Part shown: positions 38,380 to 49,100 of the stretch, one piece after another
How positions within the stretch are numbered: the first letter of the stretch is position 1
Layout: each line of letters starts with the position of its first letter
Source of the DNA: Andalucia godoyi
Lineage: Eukaryota > Discoba > Jakobea > Jakobida > Andaluciidae
DNA length: 64,000 nt
Direction of reading: 5' to 3'
Assembly: GCA_009859145.1 (NCBI GenBank)
Contig: VRVR01000021.1
Location: 71,507 to 135,506 of the forward strand
Notes under the pieces: model-generated
The model's input: only the letters and a program-made list of their open reading frames with translations
Databases searched by the model: none
What the model was told of the DNA's origin: nothing
Translations under genes and position numbers: made by a program

Positions 38380-40266
38380 TCACGAAGGAGCCCACGCATT
38401 GCTTTTGTGTTTCGGCACAAATTTAAAGTCCGCACTGGGGGGGCCCAAGAACAGTTCTGACAATCGCATCCAATCCCCTAGATAGGGAGAGGCCATCCAA
38501 GACTCGAGATCCGAGCGGCCACAAAATGGCTCCGGTCTGTCCGTGATCCGAGCAGGAACGTGCTCAAGAATTCCGACCGGAACGTAACGATGCGAGAACG
38601 ACATCCATTCCAGCAAGAATCGACGAGTCGCCGAAACACCGTGAGAATCAGAACCCCAATGTTCAAGCCCAAGATCCACAAACTTCTTGATAACGTCCAG
38701 TCGTTCCGAGGCAGAAATATCCCAGTGTCTCTTCTCTTTGATTTCCGTGAATAGCCACGGTTTGATCAACGCCCCCCGACCAATCATAAACGACGTCATT
38801 TCCGGGATCATCGTCTTGTGATCTTCCACATCTTCCCAGCAGAAAATATCACCATTGCCAATTACCTTCGTACGGCAATTCGGAACTTGTTGCGGGACCT
38901 TCTGGCATTCGGCAATATACTCCCAAGAAGCAAGTTTTGAGTACCGCTGCGCGCGCGTCCTCCCATGAACTGTCACAAGAGGGAGGTTCATCTCACAGGC
39001 TTGCTTCACCAACTTCGTGCCATAAAGCTGCTTATCATCGTGCCCAATGCGGATCTTCGCTGTCACGGGGCATGTTCCTCGCAACGAGTTTTGCAAGCCG
39101 CACAAGACACCTTCCCACCGCAGTCGCCGCAGCGAAAGACCGCACCCCATTCCTCGATCCACAACCGGTTCTAAAGGGCATCCACAATTCAAATCGACAA
39201 AATCCACATTCGGAGCATACTGCCGAATCAGCTCTCCGCATTCAGCTGCCATGCCCGGCATGGAGCACGCAACTTGAACGCCAAAGATATCCTCCGATGG
39301 ATGTCTCTTCAGCAGCGCCCATTCGGACTGGGACCCAGCGCAGAGTTCCGGCGCCAATGCCATCTCAGACACAGTAATATCCGCACCGAACATTTTGCAG
39401 ATTGCTCGGAACGGCAGGTTTCCAACAGTTGTTAAGGGTGCCAAAATCAACTTGTTATCGAATGTCCATTTTTTCGGGGCTTCGAACCACGTTGGATTCT
39501 CCGAAGACGTCGCACCATCCACGGAGGGATACAAGCGAGGGACATGTGTTTTCCTCTCATTTTGGTACTGGAAGAAATTAAGCGTTACGAAACTTCCTTT
39601 TTCCCGGTATGCAGCATATGCATCCCAGACTTTTGCGAATGCCGCGGAATGCGGCCTTGCGTGATCCTTGCTGCGGATCTGATTGAGAGTATTTCGGTCG
39701 ACATAGTTAATCGGTCTGAGGCTTCCGTCATATCGATCCATGGACGCATCATGAACATGCCCCGGCTCGCTGGCGAATGCACAGTCTCGGAACGGACACC
39801 TTCCAACCGACTTCATAAACGGACAGCAAATATGCTGAACGTGCTGCTGCACATCCCAGTCCTTGTTCCACTCCGTCACGAAGTTTGAGTCATGGACGCT
39901 GTCAGCCATAATCATGCTCATCTCATCATCTTCCGTCGTGTCGAGGCGCCCATTTCCAGACATGACTTTCTTGCGATCTCTGGCCGTAATCTGGCCTCGG
40001 AAGCGAGCCTTTTTCGCAGCTGGCGGCTGCTGTCCATGTCCTTCCGGGGCCCCCGCTTCCGAATGACCTTCTTGCTCGACACTGCTCGTCGCATCCGCTG
40101 TCTGCTGGTTCTTCTTCTCAGAAAGAACTTGCTTGGCTCGGTGCCGCCACATGTTCCAATTGAAAGGATGGTCTCGTGACAGCACGTGCTCGGCCTTGAT
40201 GTGCGCCTTTCCCCTCTCGTACTTTTGCTTGGCTTCTCCAGATTCCATCGACAACGAACCACTCAT
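38380..40266 (-). CDS. DUS3: tRNA-dihydrouridine(47) synthase (Dus3-like)
   Basis: The ATG at 40266 (MSGSLSMESGEAKQKYERGK) gives 628 aa. A CCCH-type zinc finger region near residues 145-175 (CCPFMKSVGRCPFRDCAFAS) precedes the flavin TIM-barrel (NKLILAPLTTVGNLPFRAI, near residue 280). The catalytic Cys lies in DLNCGCPLEPVVDRGMGCGL; KIRIGHDD and VTVHGRTRAQRYSKLASW are the FMN and tRNA-binding motifs; GNGDIF is also conserved. Zinc finger plus barrel is the eukaryotic Dus3 layout, which reduces U47 in the tRNA variable loop and some mRNA sites. It is full length. Confidence 0.94.
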   Translation of the reverse strand: MSGSLSMESGEAKQKYERGKAHIKAEHVLSRDHPFNWNMWRHRAKQVLSEKKNQQTADATSSVEQEGHSEAGAPEGHGQQPPAAKKARFRGQITARDRKKVMSGNGRLDTTEDDEMSMIMADSVHDSNFVTEWNKDWDVQQHVQHICCPFMKSVGRCPFRDCAFASEPGHVHDASMDRYDGSLRPINYVDRNTLNQIRSKDHARPHSAAFAKVWDAYAAYREKGSFVTLNFFQYQNERKTHVPRLYPSVDGATSSENPTWFEAPKKWTFDNKLILAPLTTVGNLPFRAICKMFGADITVSEMALAPELCAGSQSEWALLKRHPSEDIFGVQVACSMPGMAAECGELIRQYAPNVDFVDLNCGCPLEPVVDRGMGCGLSLRRLRWEGVLCGLQNSLRGTCPVTAKIRIGHDDKQLYGTKLVKQACEMNLPLVTVHGRTRAQRYSKLASWEYIAECQKVPQQVPNCRTKVIGNGDIFCWEDVEDHKTMIPEMTSFMIGRGALIKPWLFTEIKEKRHWDISASERLDVIKKFVDLGLEHWGSDSHGVSATRRFLLEWMSFSHRYVPVGILEHVPARITDRPEPFCGRSDLESWMASPYLGDWMRLSELFLGPPSADFKFVPKHKSNAWAPS

Positions 40267-40607
40267 TTCAAAAATCACACTAATTCGTAATTGCTAAACA
40301 AGTCTCCCCAAAACCATCCGTCATTACGAAGAGAGAAGGAGGAACAGCAGCAACAATGCTATCAGCGAAACAACACTTAGACCCGCAGTTTGATTTGTCT
40401 TTTTTTTTTCTTTTTAGTTTTTTTACGACCGCGATTATTGCATTCAAACACAAATGAAAAGATGGTGCTTGGGCGGAGTCCTCTTAGTCTTTTACCCGCT
40501 CTCCGTAGTATGATGATGATGATGATGATGGTAGACAAGCATGCACACACTGGTGATTTTAACCGCGAGTTGCTCGCAGGCAAGCCATCTCCGTCTTGCC
40601 CCGCTTT
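40267..40607. other. Intergenic region with ATG/TGA repeats
   Basis: This short region holds a (TGA)n tract at about 40510-40531 and a T-run near 40400-40428. It is the 5' side of Dus3 and the 3' side of the next minus-strand gene. Confidence 0.5.
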
Positions 40608-42521
40608 CTAGTGTTTCCAGCCCGACACGGGGCTTCCCTGAACCCCAGCATCGTCTGCAAACGACGGCGAGTAGGATCGAATAGAATCGGGAGATCGGCG
40701 AGTCGGGAAAAGCGCAGCAGTTGCCGGTCGCTTTCGAATATTGAAGTTCACTCCTTTTCGATCAGACTCCCTCTCAGGAAGCACTGGACTCAAAGTAACT
40801 TTTCGAATACCGGACATCGAAAGCGCAGACGAAGGGCGAGCCGCTTCGGCAGGAATAACCTTGCTGGCAGCATCTCGCAGGTTGGTGTCGATCGTCAGTG
40901 CTTCCTTCTTATTCTGAAACAACAATGGAACATTCTGCACAGGCAGCAATCTTGTTTTCACCTCTTCTTCGCGTAGAGAGGTGATGACCGAGCAAACCTC
41001 TTGGTCCAGCCGCTCGTCATACACATCCATATCCTGCTCAGCCCATTCGCCGTCATCGTCGATATGAGACGAAGACATTGCCGTGGATGGTCTTGAGCGA
41101 GCCGTACCCGGTCGGCCCGAGGCGGAAGACATTGCCGTCGTTGGTCGAGAATTTCGGCGTGAAGATGCTCTCGATTGCGAGGAAGACGGCCGAGACGCGC
41201 TTCCAGATTTCTGCTTCAAAACCCCAAACTCATTTTGCATGAATCCGTATGTCAAAATGCTATATGGCTTCCCATCTCCCTTGTCCTCCGGCAAGGAAAA
41301 ATGCGCACTCCGGTGCGTAGACGCAGCAGAATCTGATCGTAATCTCAAATCAGAATCGTCGTGGCACGCACGCAAGGACTGTTGTCGCATCGATTCATCA
41401 AGAGAAACGGCCGAAAGGTTCAGCGGTGGCGACAGTGGTCTTAAGATGGAACGAGAAGGCGGTGCTTGAGAATGCAAATGGGAATCTGTAAGCATCAACA
41501 ACAAAGGTCCAATGTTGTTTGCAGTGGACTGTGGGAGGCTGCTTCGACGGTGCTGTCGAACTAATTCCAAAACTCGAGCGTCCTTTGCTTTCCGAATTGC
41601 ACGCTGCCGATCCTTCTCGACCTCGTACTCGTCTCTCCATCGCTCATACTGACTTGAAACGCTGATGGGGTCCTCCGAAGGAGAAGCCACTCTCTTAATA
41701 GGACTGCTTTCTGGGGAGCGCTTCCTCCTGTCTCCGGTTGAAGGACGCGCTTCGGGTGCAGCGGCTGCAATCACTTCAGGTGAACGCTGGAACCGAGCTT
41801 GTAACTGTTTTGATTTTGCCGACACCAGTGCAACCGGATCCACCTTTCCGCGAGAACGAGGTCCATCAAACGAAATAAACTGTGACGATTTGAACTTGCG
41901 CTTGTCTACGAAATCCACGAGTTTTTTCGAATAAGATGCTGTTGGTGCCTCGCTTTCTGCTTTCAGGAGCCGCAAATCCGCAATGGACGTTTCCGACACA
42001 GACAACAGGGCTGGAATCTCTCCAATGGAATGCTTCTTAGGAGGAGAAGCCTCTGACCGTGCTGGAGAAACCGGTCGACTCATCATGGCGGAATCGATGG
42101 ACCTGCGCACCGCAAGCGCGCTTTGAGATCTATACTTTCTCTGTTTTGCTCCAGAATCCAGCAATTCTTTGGTGCGCTGCGAGTTGTCTGCAACCGTTTC
42201 GCGCCACTGCGAAAAGGCATTCAGTAAATCGGAAGGCACAAAAACTGGAACATGTGGTGCTTCTCTCCTGCTTGCCAGCCGTTTCTGTAAATTCAGGGGC
42301 GGACCGTTCGCAGTCTTCGACTTCAATGCTGACGACGGACGAACAAGACTATCTGGTCGGGACCTTGATTTCATCACAATAGAAGGTGGACTACGCAAAC
42401 TCAGCGTTCGCGACAAGGACTGCTGCGGAATTTTCTTTTGGAGATCTTGCTTTCGAAACGTACCGCAGCCAGCAGATCTCCCAATGACATCTTCAATCCC
42501 AGGAGCACACCTCCGCTGCAT
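40608..42521 (-). CDS. Uncharacterised Ser/Arg-rich disordered protein (637 aa)
   Basis: The ATG at 42521 begins MQRRCAPGIEDVIGRSAGC. The protein is rich in Ser, Arg and Pro, with a repeated low-complexity block near the middle (RPSSSQSRASSRRNSRPTTA, then RPGTARSRPSTAM). A short helical, charged segment (YERWRDEYEVEKDRQRAIRK, near residue 290) is the only structured-looking part. A possible RVxF motif, KGVNF, is near the C-terminus. No known domain is seen. Repeats of this Arg-Pro-Ser-Thr type occur in microtubule-associated and ciliary proteins, which is only a hint. Confidence 0.72.
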   Translation of the reverse strand: MQRRCAPGIEDVIGRSAGCGTFRKQDLQKKIPQQSLSRTLSLRSPPSIVMKSRSRPDSLVRPSSALKSKTANGPPLNLQKRLASRREAPHVPVFVPSDLLNAFSQWRETVADNSQRTKELLDSGAKQRKYRSQSALAVRRSIDSAMMSRPVSPARSEASPPKKHSIGEIPALLSVSETSIADLRLLKAESEAPTASYSKKLVDFVDKRKFKSSQFISFDGPRSRGKVDPVALVSAKSKQLQARFQRSPEVIAAAAPEARPSTGDRRKRSPESSPIKRVASPSEDPISVSSQYERWRDEYEVEKDRQRAIRKAKDARVLELVRQHRRSSLPQSTANNIGPLLLMLTDSHLHSQAPPSRSILRPLSPPLNLSAVSLDESMRQQSLRACHDDSDLRLRSDSAASTHRSAHFSLPEDKGDGKPYSILTYGFMQNEFGVLKQKSGSASRPSSSQSRASSRRNSRPTTAMSSASGRPGTARSRPSTAMSSSHIDDDGEWAEQDMDVYDERLDQEVCSVITSLREEEVKTRLLPVQNVPLLFQNKKEALTIDTNLRDAASKVIPAEAARPSSALSMSGIRKVTLSPVLPERESDRKGVNFNIRKRPATAALFPTRRSPDSIRSYSPSFADDAGVQGSPVSGWKH

Positions 42522-43147
42522 ACTGCCAACCTACACAGACACTATGCTAAACCAATCCAACCGCGCAACTGAGAGAAACTATGTATCGCAGAATCGTACC
42601 CAAGGTTTGAATCAACAAGTGTTTTTTTTTGTTTTTGTTTTTGTTTTTCAATATTTAAAACACACAAATTTTCACTCTGTTCGTTCAAACCCTATCTCGA
42701 GTGCATTCTTGACATCTCAAACGGAAGCGGGGGGCGGTTGTCTTTGATATTGCTCGCATCTTTGAATATCAGAGGTCATCATCGTCGTTCCAGGTGCTAC
42801 CCTCTCCAAACATTTGGCTCGGATGCTGCGCCTCAGACAGATTATTTTGGCGTAGAGGGACTTTATAAATCCGCATCAGCGCCCATCCCATGAGTTCCCC
42901 TTTTGAGTGGGCCATTCGTGGGTCTGCGCACCCTAAAAAACAGAAACAACCTGTGTTTTTGTTCAGAGCTCTCGAATGGATCAATGAGTGCATTTGTTAG
43001 AACCGTTTGGACTTTGGGAACCAGGAAACTAGGGATTTCAACGAGCTTCATTTTTGCCATTCCGCATTTTTATCCACTTGTTCTTTCTCTGTTGTCAATC
43101 GAGCAGATATTGTATTGATTGTTGATTGGCAATGGTGTGCACCACAC

Positions 43148-43182
<35 letters not shown>

Positions 43183-43800
43183 CCGCGGTGGAGGAATCAT
43201 CGATTACAAAGGATGCGGCTCTCAATATTCGACAGTGTCTCATTGGGCCTCGACCTGCACACCTACGCCGCCGCGACAACGACGACGACGACGACAACAA
43301 CAACAACAACCGGTAGCAGCAATCTGCAGGGGAACAGGGTCGGCCTTCGTTCAACAGCAATGTCAACGGCTGTAGGGGTATATCATGGTCCATTCGTGAT
43401 TCCCCAAAAAACGATCTCAAAATCTACAGCGGTTTCAATCCTGCCCAGTCTGCCCCACTGCTCCCCACCGCACTTCCCACGCCCCCGTCTTCCCCACGTT
43501 CCAACCGAAGTCCATAAACCGTTCAAACGCTTCCTTCTCGTCTTTCAGTCTTTTGTTTTCTAAACGCTCTTTTTCAATCCTGCTTAGTTTCTTTCTTCTC
43601 TTTTCCTTCTGCATTTTTCTTTTTCTTTTTTTTATTTTCTTTTTCCTTTTTTTATATTAAGCTTTTTTCAGTTTTTTTGTTTGCTTTTGGTTTCGCTCAT
43701 ACTTGTTCTTTTTTTTTCCTTTTCTTCTCTTGTCCTCCTTTCATTCCCCCTCACCAGTGTTTACTGCCTTCTTCTTACGCGTCTGCACATCACTCACTCC
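42522..43800. other. Divergent intergenic region with repeat R2
   Basis: It contains R2 copy 2, a GA tract at 43149-43179, CGA/CAA triplet runs near 43272-43310 and T-rich sequence before the EFHC/RIB72 start. A short ORF at 43126 is low-complexity. Confidence 0.6.
42800..43046 (+). repeat. Dispersed repeat R2, copy 2
   Basis: It is near-identical to 31607-31850, with about a dozen substitutions and single-base indels. A GA tract and then CATTGGGCCTCGACCT (43241-43256) follow, as in copy 1, so the unit probably extends to about 43270. It contains TTTATAAAT, a TATA-like string. Both copies lie about 280-350 bp upstream of minus-strand gene starts. Confidence 0.9.
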
Positions 43801-46104
43801 ATGGCATCGACTAGAGACTTCTCTGCGTCACTTCCGAAGCTTCCCGGGCTGTCATTTTCGGACAAGATTCCGAGAAACAACACTCGACCGAAGGCGCAAG
43901 GACTGAAGTTCTGCAACGGAATGCCTGTCGTTGTTTCTTTCGGAAACGAGGAAGACGACGAGTCACCGAATCATAATGCGACGTCAAACTCTCGTTCAGG
44001 CGAACTTGGAGAGTCGGCGCTTCTGAAATCGCCCTCGCACGCAGCCGGAGCGTCGGGATTCGCAAAGACCTCAAAGCCCCTTCCGCCAGCTCCGTTTGTG
44101 GACGTGTCGCACGACAAGCAGGCTCTGCGGTTTTACTGTTACCTCGAGGAAAATGTCATTGAGTCCAATATGGAGAACCGTCGGATGAGAAAGCTAGTCT
44201 TGATTTTCAGTTTGTTCGACCAGACGGTGCTTCTTTGTGAGACGAAGACCGATAACTCCGGACTCCCCCAAGGCACGTTCCTCAAGCGCACCAAGGTTCC
44301 TGGGCTTTCGATTGACCAGTTTGTGATTGGACAGACTGTGCATGTTTTCGGACACAAGCTTCACATATACGACTGTGATGCTTTCACACGCCGGTACCTG
44401 GTGGATGTGCTGGGGTTCGAAGATGCCGAGGCACAATCGCCCCCACAGGGAGAATACGAAACAAAACGATCGCGAGCTATTCCTGGCGGGGTTCCTCGTA
44501 GTGCTGAACTCGTAGAGGAGGACCGTGAAATGAAGCGCTATTTGGAGTTTTCCAGCACGGGTCGCGCATCTGTCCCGTCTACAAAGGAAAAGAACGAGAT
44601 GCAAGAGTTCCTTTCCAGGGACCGAGATGTTCTTCGTTTCTATGCAGTATGGGATGACCGCAACAGCCTGTTCGGAGACTACCACTACTACACCATCTAC
44701 TACTTCCGCTCCAACAAAACCGTTGCAATGACCGAGAAGTTGCCTCCCAACTCCGGTTGCGACGAGATTCCAAAGACTCACATGCCGATGAAAGTGCCTC
44801 GCAATTTCAACGGGCTTGGATCACTTTCGGATGCGAATGGAGACTTCATTTCGGAGGCCGACCTCTGCCCCATTGGAAAGCGGGTTACGATATTTGGAAA
44901 GGACCTGCTTATCTATGACACTGATCAACGCACCCGTAAGTTTATGACGGAGGAACTGGGACTCTCTGGAAAAGATGTTGACCCCATCAAGGTCGGCATC
45001 GAAAAGAAGCCCACTCCAAAGGCAGAGCCTCCTCCATACAACGGATTCGGGCTCGAAGAGGACTCTCTGAACAACTGGAAATACTTGATTCTCCGACCTC
45101 CTAAGAGAGACTTCGACAAGATGATGAAGAAGGATAAACTGCGCTTCGAAGCAAAGTTGGTCAACGGCTCCCCTGCAGAAGCCGATCGGCGATTCATTGT
45201 CACGTATCACGTTTGTGATGACACCATCAGCATCTCGGCAAAGGATTCAAGGAACTCCGGAGATGTCGGTGGACGCATTTTGAAGAACCATCATGAAGCA
45301 GGGGTGGATGCATCAAAGCTGTTTGTGGGTGCAGAAGTAACAATCAACTGCAGGCAGTACAAACTGCTGACCACAGAGGAAGCAACTCTGAAGTACATGG
45401 AGGCCAGGCCCAAGGAGTTCTCTATTTCAGATGCAAACAGAATCTTGAAGCGCCTTCGGGAGCTGATCTTGGCGAAACATGTCAAAATTCGTGACGCATT
45501 CCGTTCCATCGACACCGACCATTCCGGCAGCATCACGTTCGAAGAGTTCAAAACCCTGTGTGATCAGCTTAATATGGATCTTGTCGATCAGGAAATCATC
45601 ACGCTCATGCGATTCTTTGACAAGGATAATGACGGTCTCATTGGCTACGCTGACTTCTGCGACGTGGTTCTGCCGCCGAACTACGAGGATCCTACCAAGA
45701 GCCAGTTTGACGGTTCCAACAACCGAAGAGTCGAAATTCTTGACGCCGCCGGAATGGAAGCAATGAACGCAGCACAAATCAAAGAGCACGAGCACAAAAC
45801 CCAGGCTGCTCAGCGTGCTGCATTCAAGAAGTTCCGGGATCGCTTCGATCAGCAACGTCTCGTCCACACTGCCGCCCTCAGAGTGGCTACAGACGGATCA
45901 TCGGATTCGCGAATTGGCCGAGAGGAACTGCTCAAAGTCATCCGAAACGGCATGAAACTGGACTCTGTCATGTTCAGCGATACCGAGTACCAGGCCGTTG
46001 CAGGCGCCTTCTTCGCCCCCGGTCGGCAGCGAATTGACCTTTCGGATTTCCTCAAGATCGTGGACGGCACCGACACGTGGCATCTGGAGAAGAAGAAGCA
46101 ATAA
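43801..46104 (+). CDS. EFHC/RIB72-type axonemal protein (three DM10 domains and EF-hands)
   Basis: The ATG at 43801 (MASTRDFSASLPKLPGLSFS) gives 767 aa. Three DM10 domains are visible: residues about 102-215 (from KQALRFYCYLEENVIES), about 272-388 (from RDVLRFYAVWDDRNSLF), and about 442-540 (from KDKLRFEAKLVNGSPAE). C-terminal EF-hands follow at about 563-593 (DTDHSGSITFEE) and 600-620 (DKDNDGLIGYAD), with a third weak loop, DGSSDSRIGREE. EFHC1, EFHC2 and Chlamydomonas RIB72 are microtubule inner proteins of motile axonemal doublets, so this gene is strong evidence for a motile flagellum. The two-plus EF-hands match RIB72 better than EFHC1. Confidence 0.95.
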   Translation: MASTRDFSASLPKLPGLSFSDKIPRNNTRPKAQGLKFCNGMPVVVSFGNEEDDESPNHNATSNSRSGELGESALLKSPSHAAGASGFAKTSKPLPPAPFVDVSHDKQALRFYCYLEENVIESNMENRRMRKLVLIFSLFDQTVLLCETKTDNSGLPQGTFLKRTKVPGLSIDQFVIGQTVHVFGHKLHIYDCDAFTRRYLVDVLGFEDAEAQSPPQGEYETKRSRAIPGGVPRSAELVEEDREMKRYLEFSSTGRASVPSTKEKNEMQEFLSRDRDVLRFYAVWDDRNSLFGDYHYYTIYYFRSNKTVAMTEKLPPNSGCDEIPKTHMPMKVPRNFNGLGSLSDANGDFISEADLCPIGKRVTIFGKDLLIYDTDQRTRKFMTEELGLSGKDVDPIKVGIEKKPTPKAEPPPYNGFGLEEDSLNNWKYLILRPPKRDFDKMMKKDKLRFEAKLVNGSPAEADRRFIVTYHVCDDTISISAKDSRNSGDVGGRILKNHHEAGVDASKLFVGAEVTINCRQYKLLTTEEATLKYMEARPKEFSISDANRILKRLRELILAKHVKIRDAFRSIDTDHSGSITFEEFKTLCDQLNMDLVDQEIITLMRFFDKDNDGLIGYADFCDVVLPPNYEDPTKSQFDGSNNRRVEILDAAGMEAMNAAQIKEHEHKTQAAQRAAFKKFRDRFDQQRLVHTAALRVATDGSSDSRIGREELLKVIRNGMKLDSVMFSDTEYQAVAGAFFAPGRQRIDLSDFLKIVDGTDTWHLEKKKQ

Positions 46105-46195
46105 ATCTTTGTAATTGTGGGGAATTTATTTTATTATTATTTTTTAATAACATATACCACGAATGTCTCATCTTTCTTTTTTTTCTATTGCATGC

Positions 46196-49100
46196 TCAGA
46201 CCTCGTCAACCTCCGGAATGAATGCGTCGAACGACGTAACGCTCATGGTTGAATTTGTCGAGTCTTTCCTAGCACAAGATCGCTGATCATCGGCAGTCGT
46301 TTCTGGGGAAAGCGTAGCCACAGGCCTTTGCTCTCCCCATTTACAATGCTCAGAATCACCATCATCATCATCACCACCTGAATCGCTGAAGGATACATCG
46401 CTTCTTGGCGAGAGAACGGGACTCGTCTGTGCCTGATCACCAACAACCGGGTCATGCACAGTGTTGTCATCCCCGCATGCCGGGTTCCTGGTATTTTTCG
46501 AACACTCGTCTGCAGCGGGCTTATCGATGGCACAAGCAGACCCTTCAGTGCTAGAGATTTCCGATTCGTTCGCAGGTGCAGAAGATGCCGGTTCTGTTTG
46601 GGATGCATCCTGTGCAACTTTCGGAGCATCTCCAAGAGTCTGCAGAGGCACGTCGGACGGCGAGTCATCTCTCGTTGTCGTTGATGGGCCAGCGGACAAG
46701 TCGGCGGCCACCCTCTCGCTTGTTGGACTGACTTTGTCATTTGCAGGAGAAACGCTCCCTGCGTCTTCAGCATTGCTGTCCTGTCGAGCAACGCCTGTTT
46801 GACGCCCATTTCGTCCTTCTCGAATTCTCCGTAACCGCTTGACCGTCTCGAGAATTCGGACATGATTGTCCTGAGCTACTGCCAAATCCTCTGCACACTG
46901 ACCTGTCGAGGCTTGCTTCTTTGACGACATACCGGGGGTCCGTATGTCGTTCTTCTTCCAGACTTTGAGATTTCCACTGCGGGTTCTGCGAAATCCAACC
47001 TCGAGACGAATGACGGTTGGCTGGGTCGAAGACTTCCCCGGCAACGATCGCAGCGGTTCGCTTAGTTCTCGATCCACTTTCGAAATCGATGAAACCCCTT
47101 GCTGACGTCTCTCATCTTCTTGCTTTCCACGAGTGAATTGGCCAAGGAAATCTTTTCTGGAAGGCTTCGTTGCATCCGTGTATTGAGGACCCATGAAACG
47201 ACCGACTGCAGGGGTCGTCAACGCCTGATCCAACCTATCCGGCTTTGGAGATTTGTTCTGACTTCGCATCGAGCCTTTACGCAAGGATCGGTCCATTGAA
47301 TTTGTCGACGAAAACGACGCAGGAGACAGTCCAAGTGCGTGCAAGGTATATGGCGAATACAGCCCTGCAAAAGGGTCAGTACCGCTCTGGGGACTTGTAT
47401 CATACAATCCTTCCGAGTGCAGATCCAAAACAAATGCATCCTGGATACGTATCAGACAATCTTGACACACCATCAAGAAGTCTGGGTCCAGGATGTCCAC
47501 GGGAAGATCCATCTCGTGCTCGTGGAAAAATTCCTCAACGTCATTTTGCTCTCCAGGGAGTTTGGAAGCACTGCCAGCGCCAATGTCCTCAGAGTTGAAG
47601 CGTGAATGTGAAGGAGTGGCATGCGTTGACGATGATTGTTTCGGATCGTCATCCTCTAACAACAGCTTCGCAATATCTGGAGGATACACACCTAAGAACT
47701 TCGCACTTTCTGTAGACTGTGGAACCGATTTTCCAGGTAAACTATCATCAACACCTTCTTCGGCTGCAAATCGTACACGGGGAGGAGAGACCGCCGCATC
47801 GTCCCTTTGAGGATTGGACTTTGAGGAGAAATCTGGAAATGGCTTAGCATTGCAGAACACTCCGGAGGACTGAGAACTGCGAATGCCTGCGGACCCTTCT
47901 TGGATGATCCACTTGTACCGTTGCGAAGTAGCCATCTTTGCAAACGACGACGGATCGTCACCATCCGCATGCAAGACATCTCCATTACTGAAATAGTTCA
48001 GTTCCGCTTGACGGAGTTCCGCTTGACGAGCTTTTCTGAGATGAGTTCTGTAGTACAGAAACTTCGCCAGTGGAGAAGTGTCTTCCGAAAAGCAGAACAG
48101 AAACGGATTGTGTGTGCATGGAAGAAGAAGGGAAACCATCTTGTCACAGCAAGAACAAGAGTGCAATTCCAGTCCATCGTCGGAAAACGGACTCCGCCCA
48201 TGCGTAGGGCCTCGCAGCGGATGCTGAAGAGATGGTATCACCATTGTCTTTGCCGATTGCTGCAGAAACGTCGCAGGATCCAGTGCACTCAGTCCAGTGG
48301 ATGACCTTCCAGCATTGACTGAGGATCGAAGCACCACTGTTTCAAAGGGAGACAAATCAATGCGCTCACGGAAATCCGTCGATTTCCCGTTGATGGTTCG
48401 AATGCCATCAAACCACAGCAGAACGGGTTTCTCGGAAGCATCAATCGTCATGAAGCAGACCATTCGAGAAATCAGTATGGTCGGCGACGATGCAGATCTC
48501 GTGGATGCAATATTCACAACTCTCTGAAAATGCGCAACTACCTGTTTGCAGAGCGAGTCGCAGTTTCGTGCAATCTTCGACGTCGCGTAATCGCTTGAAC
48601 CAACAGGTAGATCGGCACGAGAGGAGATATTAAGAGTGTCCACCCGCTCCACCAGTGTCATTTCGCGAAACCATCTGACTTTCAGCAGATACATATCTTC
48701 TGAATCCATCCTTGGCAATGTTGGAGAGGCTTCGATGTGAGAAAGAAGAAGACCTCGAAATCCCTTTCGTGGAAAAGACAGGAAGTTCTGCAACTGCGTT
48801 GCGTCCAGATATTGAACGGAAGACTCGTGTTTTCCGTCTGCATACTGCATTGTGCTGACGTACATTGCAACGCACGATCCGCGTTTGGTTTTCGCTTTTT
48901 GAAGACTCTCCGATTGGCTGGACTGAGAGGCTGCTGTCCACGCCTGGCTCTTCGCATCCGGCTTGCGCTTCATCTTGTCCTTTTCAGAAGACTCAGAGAG
49001 CGCAAGACCTGGTGAGGACGAAAACCTTGAAAACACGGATTCCGACGACAGCCATTCTTGCGGACGACGGGCGAGGCGGACGCACCGAGAATTCAATTCC

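Noticed and set aside
43149-43310. GA, CGA and CAA tandem runs considered as a CRISPR-like or satellite array
   Set aside because: They are simple microsatellites without spaced direct repeats.
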